Assembly (NCBI GenBank): GCA_002686945.1
Contig: NYYZ01000039.1
Span: 106,555-170,554 of the forward strand
Origin: Planctomycetota bacterium
Lineage (GTDB): Bacteria > Planctomycetota > UBA1135 > GCA-002686595
DNA: 64,000 nucleotides
Direction: 5' to 3'
Both the position numbers and the translations under genes were made by a program. Every line of letters begins with the position of its first letter. Position 1 is the stretch's first letter. Below are positions 8,467 to 17,830 of this stretch, piece by piece. The notes under the pieces are model-generated. The model was not told the origin of the DNA. It saw only the letters and a list, made by a program, of their open reading frames with translations, and ran no database searches.

Positions 8467-10155
8467 TCAACCCTTGGCCTTTGCCATCTCCATGTCGCGC
8501 AACTCACGCCTCAGAACTTTCAGCACGCTGCTCTTGGGCAGTTCGTCAAGGAATTCAACTAGCCGAGGGACCTTGTACTTGGCCAAGTTTTCCCGACAGT
8601 ACTCCTGAGCTGCTTCAGCGCTCAAACTCATGCCCGGGTTCAATACGATGAAAGACTTGACGGTCTCGCCATACTCATCATCGGGGACGCCTATGGTCGC
8701 CGCCTCAAGGATCGCCTCGTGGGCCACCAAGACTCCATCTACTTCGTCGGGGAACACCTTGAAGCCAGAGCAGTTGATCATGTCCTTCTTGCGGCCAACG
8801 ATCTGGAAGTAGCCTTCCTCGTCCATGGTGGCCAGGTCGCCCGTATGCATCCACCCATCACGAATCGAATTGGCGGTCTCGTCCGGGCGGCCCCAATAAC
8901 CCTTCATCACCTGAGGCCCTTTGACGATCAGCTCGCCCTCTTCCCCCTGGGGCACATCTTGGACCCCAGTCTCGATATCCACAATCCGCGCGTCCGTGTC
9001 CGCCACGGGAATCCCCACAGAGCCCGGCTTGCGAACCCCGTTGAGCGGGTTGCAGTGGGTCACGGGCGAGGTCTCGCTCATGCCGAAGCCCTCGACAATC
9101 TTGGACCCCGTCATGCTCTCGAACTTCTGCATCACATCCGGCGGCAGAGGCGCAGAGCCACTGAAGCAGTACTTGATACTCGAGACGTCCGTCTGCTCGA
9201 TTCCGGGGTAGTTGTTCAGCCCGTTGAACAGAGCCGGCACACCGGGGAACAGGGTGATCTTGTGCTTGACGATCGCCTTCACCACAGAAGGAAGGTCCCG
9301 CGGATTGGGCAGTAGCACCATGCAGGCGCCAGAAGCCATGCCCCAGCCCATGCAAACACTCATGCCAAACACATGGAACAGCGGAAGCGCAGTCATCAAC
9401 ACCTCATGCCCGTACTCAACGCCTGTGAACCAGCCATCGATCTGCTGAATGTTGCTGCTCAGGTTCTTGTGGGTAAGCATGGCGCCCTTGGAAGGGCCGG
9501 TTGTTCCTCCCGTGTACTGCAGCGCAGCCACTTGATCCCAACCAAAGTCTGGGCGTGGAACAGGACCACTGGCATCCTTGATCATGTCTTTGAAGCGAAT
9601 CATATCCGCCTCAGGAGCAACCTTGGCCCAGCGAGGCGGGTCCTGCTTCTTGAGCTTCAATGGCGCAAGAAAGTTCAACGGAAAACGCAGATAACCTGGA
9701 ATGGAAGCCACCACCCACCTGGTCGGTGCAAGCTCCGCGCGCCGGTCCCTGATCATGTCGTCCCAAATAAAATCGGCGGTCACTGCCACTTCACAGCCAG
9801 AATCCTTCCACTGGTGCTCGACCTCACGAAAGGTGTAGAGCGGATTGGTCATCACAACCTCTGCCCCCAACTGCAGGGCAGCCAGATAGGAGATTGCCGC
9901 CTGGGGAATGTTCGGCAGCTGAATCGCAATCCGAGTCCCCATCTTGACTCCGAGCTTGGTAAACCCGATCGCGCACTTGTCCACTTCAGCACCAAGTTCC
10001 GCATAGGTCAGCGTGCAATTCAGGAACACCAGCGCGGGCCTGTCCCCAAAACTCTCTACTGTCCGCCGAAAAATCTGAGGGATGTTGAGCTTCGAATACT
10101 CGATCGCCGTCGAAACACCTTCGTCATAGTTCACATGCCAGCTTCGCTGTTCCAT
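8467..10155 (-). CDS. fadD: FadD-type long-chain fatty-acid-CoA ligase
   Basis: 562 aa from the chosen start, almost exactly the E. coli FadD length. It activates fatty acids to acyl-CoA with ATP. The AMP-binding P-loop is YTGGTTGPSKGAMLTH (about residue 205), followed by GFGMSETSPVTH and the DGWMHTGDLATMDEEGYFQI adenylate motif. The C-terminal catalytic Lys region is ELPKSSVLKVLRREL. I start at MEQRSW (10155): it has GGAGG upstream, and the longer ORF would run into the divergent acyltransferase gene. It feeds the neighbouring fadE/fadI/fadJ genes. Confidence 0.93.
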   Translation of the reverse strand: MEQRSWHVNYDEGVSTAIEYSKLNIPQIFRRTVESFGDRPALVFLNCTLTYAELGAEVDKCAIGFTKLGVKMGTRIAIQLPNIPQAAISYLAALQLGAEVVMTNPLYTFREVEHQWKDSGCEVAVTADFIWDDMIRDRRAELAPTRWVVASIPGYLRFPLNFLAPLKLKKQDPPRWAKVAPEADMIRFKDMIKDASGPVPRPDFGWDQVAALQYTGGTTGPSKGAMLTHKNLSSNIQQIDGWFTGVEYGHEVLMTALPLFHVFGMSVCMGWGMASGACMVLLPNPRDLPSVVKAIVKHKITLFPGVPALFNGLNNYPGIEQTDVSSIKYCFSGSAPLPPDVMQKFESMTGSKIVEGFGMSETSPVTHCNPLNGVRKPGSVGIPVADTDARIVDIETGVQDVPQGEEGELIVKGPQVMKGYWGRPDETANSIRDGWMHTGDLATMDEEGYFQIVGRKKDMINCSGFKVFPDEVDGVLVAHEAILEAATIGVPDDEYGETVKSFIVLNPGMSLSAEAAQEYCRENLAKYKVPRLVEFLDELPKSSVLKVLRRELRDMEMAKAKG

Positions 10156-10254
10156 AGTTCTCTGGTCGCCTCCGTAGTGGTAGCTGTCAAGCATAGGGTC
10201 AGGAACCCCCTGGGGAAAGAGCCACCCCCCCCGGGGCATGCTCACAATCCTCCC

Positions 10255-11562
10255 ATGTACGCGCTGATCAAGTTCTACGGTCAGGCCCTGATCCGGTCCT
10301 TCTACCAGGTCCACTCCACGGGACCTGCGATCAAGGACCAGGGGGCAATGATACTTGTGAGCAATCACTCAGGAGGCCTGGTTGACGGCGGCTTGATCTG
10401 GTTTGTCTGCCAGCGCAACCCCCGGTTCATCGGCAAGTACACCCTCTTCAAGATGCCCATCCTGGGGCACATTGTGAAAGCCACCGGCGCGATCCCGATC
10501 TACCGGAAAAAGGACAAGGTGGACACCAGCAAGAACAGGGGCTCCTTCGACGCGATTCATGCGGAACTGGGGCAGGGAGGTACCATCGGCATGTTCCCTG
10601 AAGGCGAGGGTGGCAGTTCCTCGTTTCTGCGTCCATTCAAGACCGGAGCCGCGCGCATGGGTCTCGGCGCCATGGCGGTGAAGGACTGGAGCCTGGACCT
10701 GCTCATCCAACCGGTGGGCATCTACTATGCCGACAGGGATCGCTACCGCAGCAATCTATTTGCCTGGAGAGGAGATCCCATAGGCTTCGACCACCTGCGC
10801 GATCTCTACGAGCAGAGCCCCATCGAGGCGGCGAAGAGGGCTACCGAAGAAATCCGCGCGGCGCTGACCAAGTGCGTGGTGCAGTACGAATCCCCTGAAG
10901 AGGCTCCAGCCATGGTCATGGCTGCGGAACTCATTCCGCACAAGGGTCGCCTCCTGCCCGAACGCGTCCATTCCTGCGTTGCCGGCATGCGACGCCTGAA
11001 CAAGGTTGCACCAAGTCGGGCAAGAACACTCAGGGATGGCCTCGACAAGCTGTCGACTGAACTCCAACAAGTCGGTATTCACGCCCGGGATCTGGACAAC
11101 CGCCCGGGGCTGGGCGCAACCGCCCGTGCAGGCGTGTTGCTGGCATCGTCCTTCTTGCTGCGTTGGCTGATCTGGGCTGCCTGGTTACCAGTGATCGTGC
11201 CTGCACAAGTCATATCCCGCCGTAACGCTCCAGCAGACAAGGTGGTCACCTTCACGATTATGGGAGCATCTTTCGTCTCACCGCTGTGGCTGCTCGGCAG
11301 TGCCCTCTGGATGGGTTCGAAATATGGGGCAGCAACCAGCCTGATCACGGTGCTGGTCCTGCTCTTGGCCGCATTCTCCGCAGGCCCGATACACGATGTC
11401 TTTCAGCGCAATCTGGACACCCTGAACGCACGCTTCGAAGGCGGGGCTCGAGGAGAGCGCAACCTGCGATTGCTGGCCCTGCGTGACCACCTCAAGAGGA
11501 TCCTGACCCGCCGCTCCGGTGCTTTCGACCGGCTCAACCTCCAGCAAGACCCTCCAGCCTGA
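10255..11562 (+). CDS. PlsC-like 1-acylglycerol-3-phosphate acyltransferase family protein
   Basis: 435 aa from the ATG at MYALIKFYGQ; the 729-aa track ORF is over-extended through the fadD promoter and antisense fadD. The acyltransferase block I is NHSGGLVDGG, an HX5D spacing found in some PlsC-like proteins in place of the classic HX4D. GAIPIYRKKDK and FPEGEGG follow as blocks II and III. The C-terminal third has two or three hydrophobic stretches (about residues 295-395). It probably acylates a glycerolipid or related acceptor at the membrane. It is divergent to fadD and one base overlaps the next gene. Confidence 0.8.
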   Translation: MYALIKFYGQALIRSFYQVHSTGPAIKDQGAMILVSNHSGGLVDGGLIWFVCQRNPRFIGKYTLFKMPILGHIVKATGAIPIYRKKDKVDTSKNRGSFDAIHAELGQGGTIGMFPEGEGGSSSFLRPFKTGAARMGLGAMAVKDWSLDLLIQPVGIYYADRDRYRSNLFAWRGDPIGFDHLRDLYEQSPIEAAKRATEEIRAALTKCVVQYESPEEAPAMVMAAELIPHKGRLLPERVHSCVAGMRRLNKVAPSRARTLRDGLDKLSTELQQVGIHARDLDNRPGLGATARAGVLLASSFLLRWLIWAAWLPVIVPAQVISRRNAPADKVVTFTIMGASFVSPLWLLGSALWMGSKYGAATSLITVLVLLLAAFSAGPIHDVFQRNLDTLNARFEGGARGERNLRLLALRDHLKRILTRRSGAFDRLNLQQDPPA

Positions 11563-13034
11563 TGGAGTTCCCAGGCCCTGGCCAGCACAAGTCCCTCGGG
11601 GCCTTCGAAACCCACCTGCAGGGCTGCGCACGGGAACTGCAAGAGGAAATTGCCCTGGACAGAACCCTGGCTGGACAGGCAGGCCCCTTCGGCTGGCCCC
11701 TGACCCTGCAGGGGCATGAATTGGACAACCGTTTCGCAATGCATCCCATGGAGGGCTGGGATGGAACCACATCGGGTCGACCCAGCGAATTGACCCTGCG
11801 TCGCTGGCGAGCCTTTGGGAGGAGCGGCGCCGCCATGATCTGGGGAGGCGAGGCTTTTGCTGTGACCCCCGATGGTCGGGCCAATCCCAGGCAACTCGCC
11901 TTGCTCAATGAAGCCCACACGGCTCAAGATCTGAGCCTCTTGATCGAGGCGATTCACCAAGGCCGAGCCGACTCAGGACTCGATCCTGAAGGTGCATTCA
12001 TCGGTCTGCAAATGACCCACTCCGGCCGCCATGCGCAACCCACCAAGGAGCCTCGGCCGATCATCGCCGCCCACGCCACCTGGCTGGATGCATACACCGA
12101 CGTCCCACTGTCCACAGCACTGATCAGAGACGATGAACTTGAGGCCTTGATCCAATCCTATGTCCGCCTCGCGACCCTCGCGCAAGCAGCTGGCTTTGAC
12201 TTCGTCGACATCAAGGCCTGCCACGGTTATCTGGTACATGAGTTGCTCGGAGCTCGCTCGCGCCCGGGACCGTTCGGGGGTGATTACGCCGGACGCACGC
12301 GATTCCTGATGGAGACCGTCGCAGCCATCCAACGCGCATGCCCTGATCTGGGTATCGGTGTACGGCTCTGCGCAGGAGACGTCTTTCCCCACAAGAACAA
12401 TGCCGATGGCAGCCCCGGCCAGCCACTCGATCCAACGCCCTACTTGCCCCTCAACCACGGCTGGGGCATGGACCTTGAAAATCCCACCGAACCAGATTCC
12501 AGCGAAGCGCAACAACTGACTCGAGACCTCTACGCCTGCGGTGTGAAGCTGATCAATGTGACTCTGGGATCGCCGTATTCATGCCCGCACTTGCAGCGCC
12601 CATCCAGCTATCCGCCCGTGGATGGCTACCCACCCCCTGAAGATCCCCTGCTCTCGGTATTGCGCCAGGTGCAGATCACGCGCCAGATCAAGGCCGCCTG
12701 CCCCCAGGCGGTCGTGGTGGGGACCGGCTACACCTACCTGCAGGAATGGTTTCCGTACCTGGCCCAGGCTGAATTGCGGCGGGGATCCATCGACCTGGTA
12801 GGCCTAGGCAGAATGGTCCTTTCATACCCCGAATTCCCTCTGGATCTTCTTGCAGGGAAGGATATTCAACGAACTCGCATTTGCAGAACTTTCAGCGACT
12901 GCACCAATGGGCCACGCCTGGACCTCGTCTCCGGTTGCTACCCGCTAGACAGAGAATACCGACAAAGCGAGGATGGGCGGCGTCTGAGAGAGCTCAAAGC
13001 TCAACAAGCTGCCAGTCAGCCCCGCAAGCCCTGA
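11562..13034 (+). CDS. Old-yellow-enzyme-family NADH:flavin oxidoreductase
   Basis: 490 aa. An FMN TIM barrel is indicated by NRFAMHPMEGWDG, LQMTHSGRHAQP, VDIKACHGYLVHELL and FGGDYAGRTRFL, which align with the family's GR, HGYL and YGG...NR-F segments. The usual substrate-binding pair (HxxH in many members) reads K-x-x-H here. There is no C-terminal FAD/NADPH domain like that of FadH. The position inside the fatty-acid block and the TGATG overlap with the acyltransferase suggest an enoyl or dienoyl reductase role, but the substrate is unknown. Confidence 0.8.
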   Translation: MEFPGPGQHKSLGAFETHLQGCARELQEEIALDRTLAGQAGPFGWPLTLQGHELDNRFAMHPMEGWDGTTSGRPSELTLRRWRAFGRSGAAMIWGGEAFAVTPDGRANPRQLALLNEAHTAQDLSLLIEAIHQGRADSGLDPEGAFIGLQMTHSGRHAQPTKEPRPIIAAHATWLDAYTDVPLSTALIRDDELEALIQSYVRLATLAQAAGFDFVDIKACHGYLVHELLGARSRPGPFGGDYAGRTRFLMETVAAIQRACPDLGIGVRLCAGDVFPHKNNADGSPGQPLDPTPYLPLNHGWGMDLENPTEPDSSEAQQLTRDLYACGVKLINVTLGSPYSCPHLQRPSSYPPVDGYPPPEDPLLSVLRQVQITRQIKAACPQAVVVGTGYTYLQEWFPYLAQAELRRGSIDLVGLGRMVLSYPEFPLDLLAGKDIQRTRICRTFSDCTNGPRLDLVSGCYPLDREYRQSEDGRRLRELKAQQAASQPRKP

Positions 13035-13056
13035 CCCCAAACCACCCCCTGATCCT

Positions 13057-13812
13057 ATGCACCGAATTGCCGCCGCCCTTATTTCCTGTTCACTTCTGGC
13101 CTGTGCTTCCCCCACTCTCGATGTGGGTGTGAACTATGGCCAGTACTCCCTCGACGGCAACCTGGGATTCGGGTCGGGTGGTGTAAGCGGCGTGACCCCC
13201 TTGGACGGAATAGGGCTAGGAGAAGACTCCAACCCGACAGGGGTCACGGCAACAATCGGACTTGGAAGTCCCACGCTGGTGTTTTCCGCCACGACGCCAT
13301 CATTTGAAGGGGATGGGACCCTGGATGCCGACATCGACATTGCCGGAACTACTATCAGCGCAGGGGCCAATGTGCACTCCCAACTGGAAGTAGGCATGCT
13401 CCAAGGACTCCTGCTCTTTGAGATGGTTCCTGGTTCGACGGTCGATTTTGCCCTTGGCCTGGGCGTCAACATGCTCGATCTGTCCGGGAACTTTACCGAG
13501 GACGGGACAGGTGAAGAGGTACTGCTGGACCAGGCACTGCCAATTCCTGTTCTGGCCGGGCGCGCTGGAGTCGAGGTGGGACCGGTTGGGGTCTCGGCCC
13601 TGGTTACCTGGATCGGCGTCTCCTACGAAGACAACGACCTGGATGCCATGGACTTGGATCTGCGGGCAGAAATGGGGCTCTTTGGGCCCATGGTCGGCTA
13701 CGCCGGGTACCGCAACACCTCCCTGGACATCTTCTATCAAGACGATGCTGATTTCGGCAAATTTGACGTGACCATCAGCGGCATGTATTTCGGTATTGGA
13801 GCGTCCTTCTAG
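13057..13812 (+). CDS. Lipoprotein, possible beta-barrel-like envelope protein, function unknown
   Basis: 251 aa. MHRIAAALISCSLLACASP is a lipoprotein signal with lipobox LLAC. The rest is glycine-rich with alternating hydrophobic residues (VTATIGLGSPTLVF, VTISGMYFGIGASF), suggesting amphipathic beta strands, and it ends in Phe as outer-membrane barrels often do. A lipid anchor together with a barrel-like body is unusual, so the topology is uncertain. It follows the OYE gene by 22 bp and may be the last gene of that operon. Confidence 0.65.
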   Translation: MHRIAAALISCSLLACASPTLDVGVNYGQYSLDGNLGFGSGGVSGVTPLDGIGLGEDSNPTGVTATIGLGSPTLVFSATTPSFEGDGTLDADIDIAGTTISAGANVHSQLEVGMLQGLLLFEMVPGSTVDFALGLGVNMLDLSGNFTEDGTGEEVLLDQALPIPVLAGRAGVEVGPVGVSALVTWIGVSYEDNDLDAMDLDLRAEMGLFGPMVGYAGYRNTSLDIFYQDDADFGKFDVTISGMYFGIGASF

Positions 13813-13942
13813 AAACCGAGACCAAGCCCTTTCAAGAGCTAGACAGAGATAGAGGCAATGATGCAGCCTCAGGGATGCGCCCAATACACGCGGAAGGACT
13901 CTGTGAACGCTTCCATCACTGAACTACTGGGGCAGCCTGGCC

Positions 13943-15652
13943 TCAGGACCGGCGCAGAGTCGCCAAGACCGCAATTGCCATGGCCGCCAGCCCGGCCAAT
14001 CCCCAAGGGCCTAACTTCATGTGCACGGTCCAGGCACTTGCGTAACTAGCCACCAGAGCGGTGGGCACCAGCAAACTGTTCCAGATCAATCGCGTGCGGC
14101 CTTTGGGGACATCATCGCCCAGGACTCGTCGACTGTTCATCAAGAGCACAAAACTCCAATAGGCCAGAGGCAGCAAGATCATGCCGAAATTGGAGGTTGG
14201 CACAGCCAACCAGGCACGCGCCTTGCCAGTCCAAACAAAAGGACCCAGTGCTCCCAGGCCAGCCACAATAGTGCCCCAGCGGAATGCAACTCCTCCAGGC
14301 TGCTGACGGAAGGCCACAGCGAAGGCCAGCCCGCTGATCAACATCAATACGATGACCGTGGAAACGGCCATTGCCAACACGCCAAGACCAAAAATCATGT
14401 GTGCAGTGGCGTGGCCGGTCAGGGGTTCAAGAGCTCGGGCCAGGGCAAAGGTGTCACGCTTCTCCAACATGGAAGCCAGTCGCCGATCGGGCTCGGGCAC
14501 CAAGTTCATGGCCAACCCAACGCGGGTGAGAAGTTCCGCTTCGCTCAGGCCAGCACGCGCTCTGCCATTGATGCTGTGTTCTTCATACTGGACGGTGCCT
14601 GCTCCAAACCCTTCCTTGATCGCGTTGTCCAAGCGATCGAGATACGCGCCTCGCCCCACGGCAACGCTCACGTCCGAAACCAGCTCCTGATCCACGCGAG
14701 CGTGAAAGCGATCCGCCGAGGCCACCACGATACAGCCAGTGGCGAACACAAAGGGGATCAGCAGGCCGGTGGCAAGATCAAAGACCGCCAGGTTGCGAAA
14801 AGAACGATTCCATCCACGCCTCAACAAAGAACAGGGCATCAGAAAGGTCATGTTGATGCCCACAGCGGTTGCGGCGGCAGCGATCAAGACCTCTTGCTGC
14901 TGACGCACGATAATTCCGCTCCATAGATCAGGAAATCGGGCCGCCGCCAATTCGGCAGCGTAGGCGGGAGCCGGCTGGCTAAGAAGGTCCAAGTTGGGAA
15001 TAAACCCGGCAAGAACTTGGCTCAAAGACATTCCGTCACTACGCGAGAGCAAGACCCAAGCGACTCCAAAGAAGGCCAGCACGATCAAGCCCACCAATGC
15101 CCGCAGGCCTAACTCAACAATTCGCACACCACGGCCTCCGCGGCCATAAGCCCAGACCACGGTCAGTGCGAGACTCAAGACAGCCAGGCAAGTGATCACA
15201 GTCAGGGCATCGCCCTTCAGACTGGGCAGCAGGTTCTGCTCTACTGCCGCTGTGGCAAGAGAGAACTGGGGCAGGGCCCAAACCACATTAGCCAGCATGA
15301 CCGCGCCGAGCCAGCCCCAAGCCAGGACCGGGCTGACCCGGTCCTTGAGCAAAGTGAACGGGTTCTCGCCCGTAGTCAGCGTGATCCAAGAAATCGCGCC
15401 CAGGGCGATGACGCCGAGGGCCATGGCGAATACCTGCACCCAAAGGAAGTTGGTGCCGGTCAGCACGCCCAAGTAAAGGGCCGCAGCCAGTGATCCTCCC
15501 CCCAGGGTGATGGCGCTCTGCAGCCAACCTGGACCCGAGAGGCGGATGAAAGCGCCCAGCAGGGGCAGGCTGCCGCGATCGCGTGCGTCATCGAGCAACG
15601 CCTCTTCACGGGCAACATTGGGGGATCGATTCGTCATTGGAGGAGCTCTCAT
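13943..15652 (-). CDS. Nramp-superfamily-like multipass transporter lacking the usual metal ligands
   Basis: 569 aa with about eleven or twelve hydrophobic helices. SGPGWLQSAITLGGGSLA matches the TM1 region of Nramp proteins, but the metal-binding DPGN motif is replaced by a glycine-rich string. The TM6 MPH motif reads NMTFLMPCSL, with Cys in place of His. A long loop rich in charged residues lies around residues 370-430. I start at MRAPPM (15652), which has AAGGA upstream; the longer ORF overlaps the divergent DUF993 gene. The substrate cannot be assumed to be Mn or Fe. Confidence 0.7.
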   Translation of the reverse strand: MRAPPMTNRSPNVAREEALLDDARDRGSLPLLGAFIRLSGPGWLQSAITLGGGSLAAALYLGVLTGTNFLWVQVFAMALGVIALGAISWITLTTGENPFTLLKDRVSPVLAWGWLGAVMLANVVWALPQFSLATAAVEQNLLPSLKGDALTVITCLAVLSLALTVVWAYGRGGRGVRIVELGLRALVGLIVLAFFGVAWVLLSRSDGMSLSQVLAGFIPNLDLLSQPAPAYAAELAAARFPDLWSGIIVRQQQEVLIAAAATAVGINMTFLMPCSLLRRGWNRSFRNLAVFDLATGLLIPFVFATGCIVVASADRFHARVDQELVSDVSVAVGRGAYLDRLDNAIKEGFGAGTVQYEEHSINGRARAGLSEAELLTRVGLAMNLVPEPDRRLASMLEKRDTFALARALEPLTGHATAHMIFGLGVLAMAVSTVIVLMLISGLAFAVAFRQQPGGVAFRWGTIVAGLGALGPFVWTGKARAWLAVPTSNFGMILLPLAYWSFVLLMNSRRVLGDDVPKGRTRLIWNSLLVPTALVASYASAWTVHMKLGPWGLAGLAAMAIAVLATLRRS

Positions 15653-15672
15653 CCTATCCTTAGCAGCACGCG

Positions 15673-16788
15673 ATGAACTCCAATCCCTCCGATCCTTCCT
15701 CGCCCGCCGTAAATCCTCTGACCGCATTCGGCGACCCGAAGGGCTCTGCTGCCCCTGCGCGCATCGCCCTGGCCGCGGCTCACGTGGCCATGAGCGAAGG
15801 CTACAGCAAGGTTGACGGCGACCCAACTCCACACATCGATTGGGCCCAGACCATGACCCTGCGACGGCAACTGGATGCTCTGGGGTTTGGTATCGCGGAG
15901 GCCATGGACACAGCTCAACGCTATGAATTGGGCTGGGATGTGGCGCAACGATTGATCGAAGAGACCGGGCAACTGGAGTTGAGCAACGGTTTCGTAGCAG
16001 GCGCAGGCGTTGATCATCTTGTGAATCCCAAGAGCCCAGATGAGATCGCCGAAGGTTGGACCTTTCAATGCGGGCGTATCCAAGAAGCCGGGGGCATGCC
16101 AGTGCTTCTCTGTATCCCCGAACTCTCCTCCCTGGCGCGCAACGAAGCCGAATTTGTGAACGCCTACGCCAAGGTCATCGAAGCCCACCCAGGTCCGCTC
16201 CTGATCCACTGGCTGGGCCCGGCCTTTCATCCGGGGCTCGCCGATTACTTTCCGGGAGACACCTTCCTGCGCATCATGGCCCTCGATCCCAAGAAAGCGC
16301 TCGGTTGCAAGCTCTCCCTGCTCGACGCAGACTTCGAACGCCAAGTCCGTCAGACCCTGCTCGCCTCGGGTCAGATCGTCCTCACCGGTGACGACCTCAA
16401 CTACCCCGAACTGATCCTCGGAGAATCCCAGGAGCCTTTGGGCGAGATCGATTTTCTCCATCGCAGTTATCCCATTGGCGACTTTTCCCACGCCCTTCTC
16501 GGCGTCTTCAATGCAATCGCCCGGCCGGCATCACGTGCCCTCGCCTTCCTCGCCGAAGGAGACACCACTCGCGCTTATCAAATCCTCAAGGCAACCGAAC
16601 CCCTCGCACACATGCTGTTCGAACCCCCCACCTCCAACTACAAGACCGGCCTGGCCCACCTTGCGTGGCTCGACGGCCGCCAATCCAACTCCATGCTCCC
16701 TTTCCATGTGGAACGGCTGCGACCCAGGGAACACTTGAAACGCATCGCCAGGGCAGCTGCAGGGTGCGGGGCCCTTGTGGACAGCTAA
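15673..16788 (+). CDS. DUF993-family TIM-barrel protein
   Basis: 371 aa. Segments LGFGIAEAMDTAQR, LLIHWLGPAFHPGLADYF, LGCKLSLLDADFE, VLTGDDLNYPELI, SHALLGVFNAIARPAS and PTSNYKTGLAHLAWLDG match the DUF993 family, which is grouped with the dihydrodipicolinate-synthase-type TIM barrels. That fold suggests an aldolase or lyase, possibly with a Lys such as that in GCKLSLLD, but no activity is established. Only 20 bp separate its start from the divergent transporter start. The 6-deoxy-sugar-acid gene set begins 1.5 kb downstream, which makes it a candidate enzyme for that pathway. Confidence 0.8.
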   Translation: MNSNPSDPSSPAVNPLTAFGDPKGSAAPARIALAAAHVAMSEGYSKVDGDPTPHIDWAQTMTLRRQLDALGFGIAEAMDTAQRYELGWDVAQRLIEETGQLELSNGFVAGAGVDHLVNPKSPDEIAEGWTFQCGRIQEAGGMPVLLCIPELSSLARNEAEFVNAYAKVIEAHPGPLLIHWLGPAFHPGLADYFPGDTFLRIMALDPKKALGCKLSLLDADFERQVRQTLLASGQIVLTGDDLNYPELILGESQEPLGEIDFLHRSYPIGDFSHALLGVFNAIARPASRALAFLAEGDTTRAYQILKATEPLAHMLFEPPTSNYKTGLAHLAWLDGRQSNSMLPFHVERLRPREHLKRIARAAAGCGALVDS

Positions 16789-16791
16789 CAA

Positions 16792-16816
16792 CCGGATTCG
16801 CATTTGCCAAATCCGG
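16792..16816. terminator. Hairpin after the DUF993 gene
   Basis: CCGGATT (16792-16798) pairs with AATCCGG (16810-16816) around an 11-nt loop, 4 bp after the DUF993 stop. It is followed by A rather than T on the plus strand, so intrinsic termination is unproven. Confidence 0.4.
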
Positions 16817-16839
16817 AAAAACACTGCATAAGGTAGTCC

Positions 16840-17829
16840 ATGAAGACCCAAATGCCCCTCCTCTTCATGGCCGTCCTGATGGGCATGGCCTCCGTTCCCA
16901 GCAATGACGATCCCATGTCCCTGGCGGCGATGCAATTCAAGCAGAGCCTGACCGCAGAACAACAAGGCAAACTCTGCTTCCCCTATCTCGACGAGGAGCG
17001 GGCCAATTGGCAGGTACTTCCCAATGGGGTAGCAGGGGTGCGCATGGAAACCCTAGGAAAAGAATCTCGCGAGGCTCTGAATGGGCTGCTCGCAACTGTG
17101 CTTTCCACCAAAGGACTCGAGACCATCGCCAAGGTGCGCCTGCTGGAGAGCATCCTGGCTGAACAAGAAACTGCAGCGGGCAGGCCCAACTCATTCCATG
17201 GTGCCGAGCGCTATTTCGTCACGTTCTTTGGTGACCCCGAGGGGAGGAAGGCCTGGGGCTGGCGCTTCGAGGGACATCACCTATCCCTGAATGTGACCCA
17301 CAAGAACGATTCCTGGACAAGCGTTGCACCCTTCTATGTAGGAAGCCAACCAGCACATGTGCGAGAGGGAGAACATGCGGGTCTACGCTTGATGGGAACT
17401 GAAGACGATCTGGCCCGCATCCTGTACACCAGCCTGAATACTGAACAGCAAGAACAGGCAACGCTCTCAGGATCCCAACCAACCAATGTAGTCATGGTTC
17501 CCAGGCGCAAGACCATCGATGATCGTGGCGGCATCCCCTGGTCAAGACTCAACAAGAAGCAGCGACAGATCCTGACTTCCATCCTCGACCTCTGGCTCAC
17601 CCGGCGTACTGATGACCTCGCCACGGTTCGCAACAAGCGCCTGCGCGCAAGCCAACTCGACCAACTCTCCTTCGGCTGGATCGGTTCTCCCGAACCCGAT
17701 GCTGGTCACTACTGGCGCATTTTTGGCGCAGGCCTGACGATTGAACACAGTGCACCCGTCTCCGACCCAGATCACGTGCACACACTCTGGCGGGACGAGC
17801 GAGGCGATCTGGGTCAGGGTCAAGAGTGA
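16840..17829 (+). CDS. DUF3500 family secreted protein
   Basis: 329 aa. A short hydrophobic N-terminus (about 20 residues) looks like a signal peptide. The body matches DUF3500: WQVLPNGVAGVRMETLG, the WGWRFEGHHLSLNVTH segment and FYVGSQPAHVREGEHAGLR. The family is common in planctomycetes and verrucomicrobia and has no known function. The gene converges on the DsrE-like gene with a single base between the stop codons. Confidence 0.85.
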   Translation: MKTQMPLLFMAVLMGMASVPSNDDPMSLAAMQFKQSLTAEQQGKLCFPYLDEERANWQVLPNGVAGVRMETLGKESREALNGLLATVLSTKGLETIAKVRLLESILAEQETAAGRPNSFHGAERYFVTFFGDPEGRKAWGWRFEGHHLSLNVTHKNDSWTSVAPFYVGSQPAHVREGEHAGLRLMGTEDDLARILYTSLNTEQQEQATLSGSQPTNVVMVPRRKTIDDRGGIPWSRLNKKQRQILTSILDLWLTRRTDDLATVRNKRLRASQLDQLSFGWIGSPEPDAGHYWRIFGAGLTIEHSAPVSDPDHVHTLWRDERGDLGQGQE

Positions 17830-17830
17830 A

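Noticed and set aside
9373-10254. N-terminal 294 residues of the 729-aa plus-strand ORF
   Set aside because: Antisense to fadD; the acyltransferase homology begins only at the ATG at 10255.
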